From positions 1 to 15,205 of the forward strand of contig JAFYMZ010000005.1 in assembly GCA_017548175.1 (NCBI GenBank): a stretch of DNA of 15,205 nt, in the 5' to 3' direction. How positions within the stretch are numbered: the stretch's first letter is position 1; each line of letters begins with the position of its first letter. Below are positions 13,852 through 15,205 of the stretch, one piece after another. Under the pieces are notes generated by a model that made no database searches, was not told the DNA's origin, and saw only the letters and a program-made list of their open reading frames with translations. A program made the position numbers and the translations under genes. The stretch is from Clostridia bacterium. GTDB taxonomy: Bacteria; Bacillota_A; Clostridia; Oscillospirales; Butyricicoccaceae.

Positions 13852-14646
13852 TTACTTGCCCAGGCAAACGGAATCCTGCAGACCCCACTCGGTGGCGATC
13901 TTCATAAAGGTGCCGTCGGCCACCATGGCGTTCAGGGTAGCCTGCACCGTGTCGCGCAGTTCGGTGTTGCCCTTCTTGAAGCCGATGCCGTACTGCTCGG
14001 CAGCCAGAGCCTGATCCAGAATGACGAACTTGTCGCCGCGCTGTGCGATCTGATACTGCGCAACGCCGATGTCCATAGCGATGGCCTGCACGGCGCCGGC
14101 TTCCAGATTCATAAAGGCGGTGTTGTACTCGCCTACCTTCACCAGCTCTTTAAAGGTTGCAGCCAGTGCCAGATTGACGTCGTTATCTTCCTTGGCGGTG
14201 AGGGCAGCCTCGGCAGAGGAGTCGGCCTGCACTACCACGGACTTGCCGGCCAGACCGGCAAAGTCGGTGATGCCGCTGTCCTTCTTGACCACAAAGACCT
14301 GGCTGTTGTCAACATAGGCCTCGGTCCAGGTGTACAGATCTTCACGGCCGTTCATGGTAAAGCCGTTCCAGATGCAGTTGACAGCGCCGGTGTTCAGTTC
14401 CTGATCCTTGCTGTTCCAGTCGATGGGCTTCTTTACCAGTTCCCAATCGTTGCGCTTGCAAACTTCTTCGGCCAAGCTCAGGTCAAAGCCCACATACTCG
14501 CCGTTTTCGTCCTGATAGCCGTAAGGGGGGAATGCGGCGTCAAAGCCCACCACGAACTTGGTCTTGCCGCTGTCTGCGCCGCCGCAGGCACACAGGCAAC
14601 CCAGCAGCATCAGTACGGCCAGCATCAATGCAAAATACTTCTTCAT
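13852..14646 (-). CDS. Polar amino acid ABC transporter, substrate-binding lipoprotein
   Basis: 264 residues. The N terminus MKKYFALMLAVLMLLGCLCA followed by Cys21 is a lipoprotein signal: basic start, hydrophobic core and lipobox LCA-C; Cys17 and Cys19 precede it. The mature protein is a family 3 solute-binding protein: KFVVGFDAAFPPYGYQDENGEYVGFDLSLAEEV is the classic opening, GFTMNGRED carries the Arg that usually holds the ligand carboxylate, and SVVVQADSSAE and the C-terminal FMKIATEWGL are typical. It would capture an amino acid at the cell surface. The ligand is not readable; cystine or glutamine-like substrates are both possible, and the nearby cysteine genes do not decide it. GGAGG is 8 bases before the ATG at 14646; the frame is open 25 codons upstream, but that extension overlies the promoter. 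Confidence 0.93.
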   Translation of the reverse strand: MKKYFALMLAVLMLLGCLCACGGADSGKTKFVVGFDAAFPPYGYQDENGEYVGFDLSLAEEVCKRNDWELVKKPIDWNSKDQELNTGAVNCIWNGFTMNGREDLYTWTEAYVDNSQVFVVKKDSGITDFAGLAGKSVVVQADSSAEAALTAKEDNDVNLALAATFKELVKVGEYNTAFMNLEAGAVQAIAMDIGVAQYQIAQRGDKFVILDQALAAEQYGIGFKKGNTELRDTVQATLNAMVADGTFMKIATEWGLQDSVCLGK

Positions 14647-14672
14647 AATAAAATCCTCCAACAGTAAGATTG

Positions 14673-14756
14673 TATCAACATATCGATATTGATATTTTAA
14701 CACTTTAGCGCGGAAAAGCAATTGGCAAAATGCACAGATTTTATTGTGCTAAAGTG
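14673..14756. promoter_or_regulatory. Operator-like inverted repeats at the transporter promoter
   Basis: Two symmetrical elements. First, CACTTTAGC (14701-14709, inside the promoter spacer next to the -10) is repeated inverted as GCTAAAGTG (14748-14756), upstream of the -35. Second, TATCAA (14673-14678) and TTGATA (14689-14694) flank the inner palindrome TATCGATA (14681-14688) across the predicted transcription start. A smaller pair, GCACA/TGTGC (14732-14736, 14745-14749), lies between. Their placement suits control by a DNA-binding protein, possibly by looping; none is a regulator box I can name. Confidence 0.45.
14694..14721 (-). promoter_or_regulatory. Predicted promoter of the amino acid transporter operon
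   Basis: Minus strand TTGCTT (14721-14716), 16-base spacer, TAAAAT (14699-14694); start near 14687, leader about 40 bases. The spacer holds one arm of a 9-bp inverted repeat, and a near-palindrome covers the predicted start. Confidence 0.65.
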
Positions 14757-14788
14757 ACAAAAGCATTGCCATTTCCCGTAAAATGCAT

Positions 14789-14823
14789 AAAAGGCAAGGC
14801 CAAATGGCCTTGCCTTTTCTTTT
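14789..14823 (-). terminator. Rho-independent terminator of the dockerin gene
   Basis: A 13-bp perfect stem AAAAGGCAAGGCC (14789-14801) with GGCCTTGCCTTTT (14806-14818), loop AAAT. On the minus strand the stem ends in TTTT, 11 bases after the dockerin stop is passed; T's also follow on the plus strand, so it can act both ways and insulates the transporter promoter. Confidence 0.9.
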
Positions 14824-14833
14824 TGTGTTATGT

Positions 14834-15205
14834 TCACCGCAACAGCAACGCCTGCAGGCGAATGATATCGGTCACGGATACGATGCCGTCGCCCGAGCAA
14901 TCCGCCGCCTTGGCAAACGCGCCGGTAAGTTGCTGCGCCTGCAGCAAGTGGTTCCGCACCTGCGCAAGGTCGGTTTCGTTCACCGCGCCATCGCCGGAGG
15001 TGTCACCCATTACCACGATGGTGACGGACTGCTTCGTCTGTCCGTTTTGCTGCAGTTTCAGCACCATGCCGGTGCCCACCGCCGCATCTGCCGCCACAGG
15101 CTGACCGTCCGCACGGAATACCGCGCAGTATTTACCCCAGTCCAGCCCGGACAGCAATGTTTGCACAGTGGTTCCTTCCGGCGCACCCGTCAGCCAACCG
15201 TCGGC
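14834..15205 (-). CDS. Secreted-type protein with C-terminal dockerin domain (3' part only)
   Basis: The last 123 codons of a gene that enters from the right edge; the frame is open to base 15205, so an internal GTG at 15166 is not a real start. The C terminus is a type I dockerin with two calcium loops: DTSGDGAVNETD (encoded 14969-15004) and DCSGDGIVSVTD (14867-14902), each followed by a helix (LAQVRNHLLQ and IIRLQALLL). Dockerins bind cohesins on scaffolds or on the cell surface. The residues before it (TGAPEGTTVQTLLSGL to GTGMVLKLQQNGQ and SVTIVVMGDTSGDG) form a beta-rich linker domain often placed before dockerins in gut Ruminococcaceae proteins. The catalytic or binding part lies outside the window, so function is unknown. 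Confidence 0.85.
   Translation of the reverse strand, partial: ADGWLTGAPEGTTVQTLLSGLDWGKYCAVFRADGQPVAADAAVGTGMVLKLQQNGQTKQSVTIVVMGDTSGDGAVNETDLAQVRNHLLQAQQLTGAFAKAADCSGDGIVSVTDIIRLQALLLR

Overview
The window looks like chromosomal DNA from a gut Firmicute of the Oscillospiraceae/Ruminococcaceae (Faecalibacterium-Gemmiger-Subdoligranulum type). This is inferred from fairly high GC with G/C-ending codons, strong AGGAGG ribosome sites, a secreted dockerin protein, an xpaC-telA pair, a DUF896 protein and a three-gene polar amino acid ABC transporter. I see no tRNA, rRNA, CRISPR array, insertion sequence or phage gene, and no gene-free stretch longer than about 190 bases.

Left part (1-3650): the 5' end of an alpha/beta hydrolase of the monoacylglycerol-lipase type (minus strand) diverges from glycerol kinase glpK (plus). 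Their predicted promoters overlap. Behind glpK lies a three-helix membrane protein with a large predicted extracellular domain and no recognised function. It ends at a bidirectional terminator.

Middle-left (3648-6783, minus strand): a likely four-gene operon DUF896 - xpaC - telA - TPM-domain membrane protein, read from a good promoter whose -35 box contains the stop codon of the gene upstream. This looks like an envelope or stress module with no settled function.

Middle (6780-12172): an amino acid block. A cysteine synthase overlaps a metallophosphoesterase by 4 bases (minus strand). It diverges from serC and a short, ACT-less serA (plus), which supply serine. The intergenic region holds promoters in both directions and a perfect 8-bp-arm palindrome lying on the -10/spacer of the cysK promoter and in the serC leader. 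Behind serA are two tandem 188-residue C39-like cysteine-protease-fold proteins, about 64% identical, with an intact Cys/His/Asp triad, a CxxCxxC cluster that includes the catalytic Cys, and no signal peptide. They are the best candidates here for undescribed biology.

Right (12187-15205, minus strand): a bidirectional terminator, then an amino acid uptake operon (lipoprotein binding protein, permease, ATPase) with an intercistronic hairpin after the binding-protein gene and operator-like inverted repeats at its promoter. The window ends inside a dockerin-bearing protein. Together the central and right blocks make serine, can convert an activated serine to cysteine, and import an amino acid whose identity the sequence does not settle.
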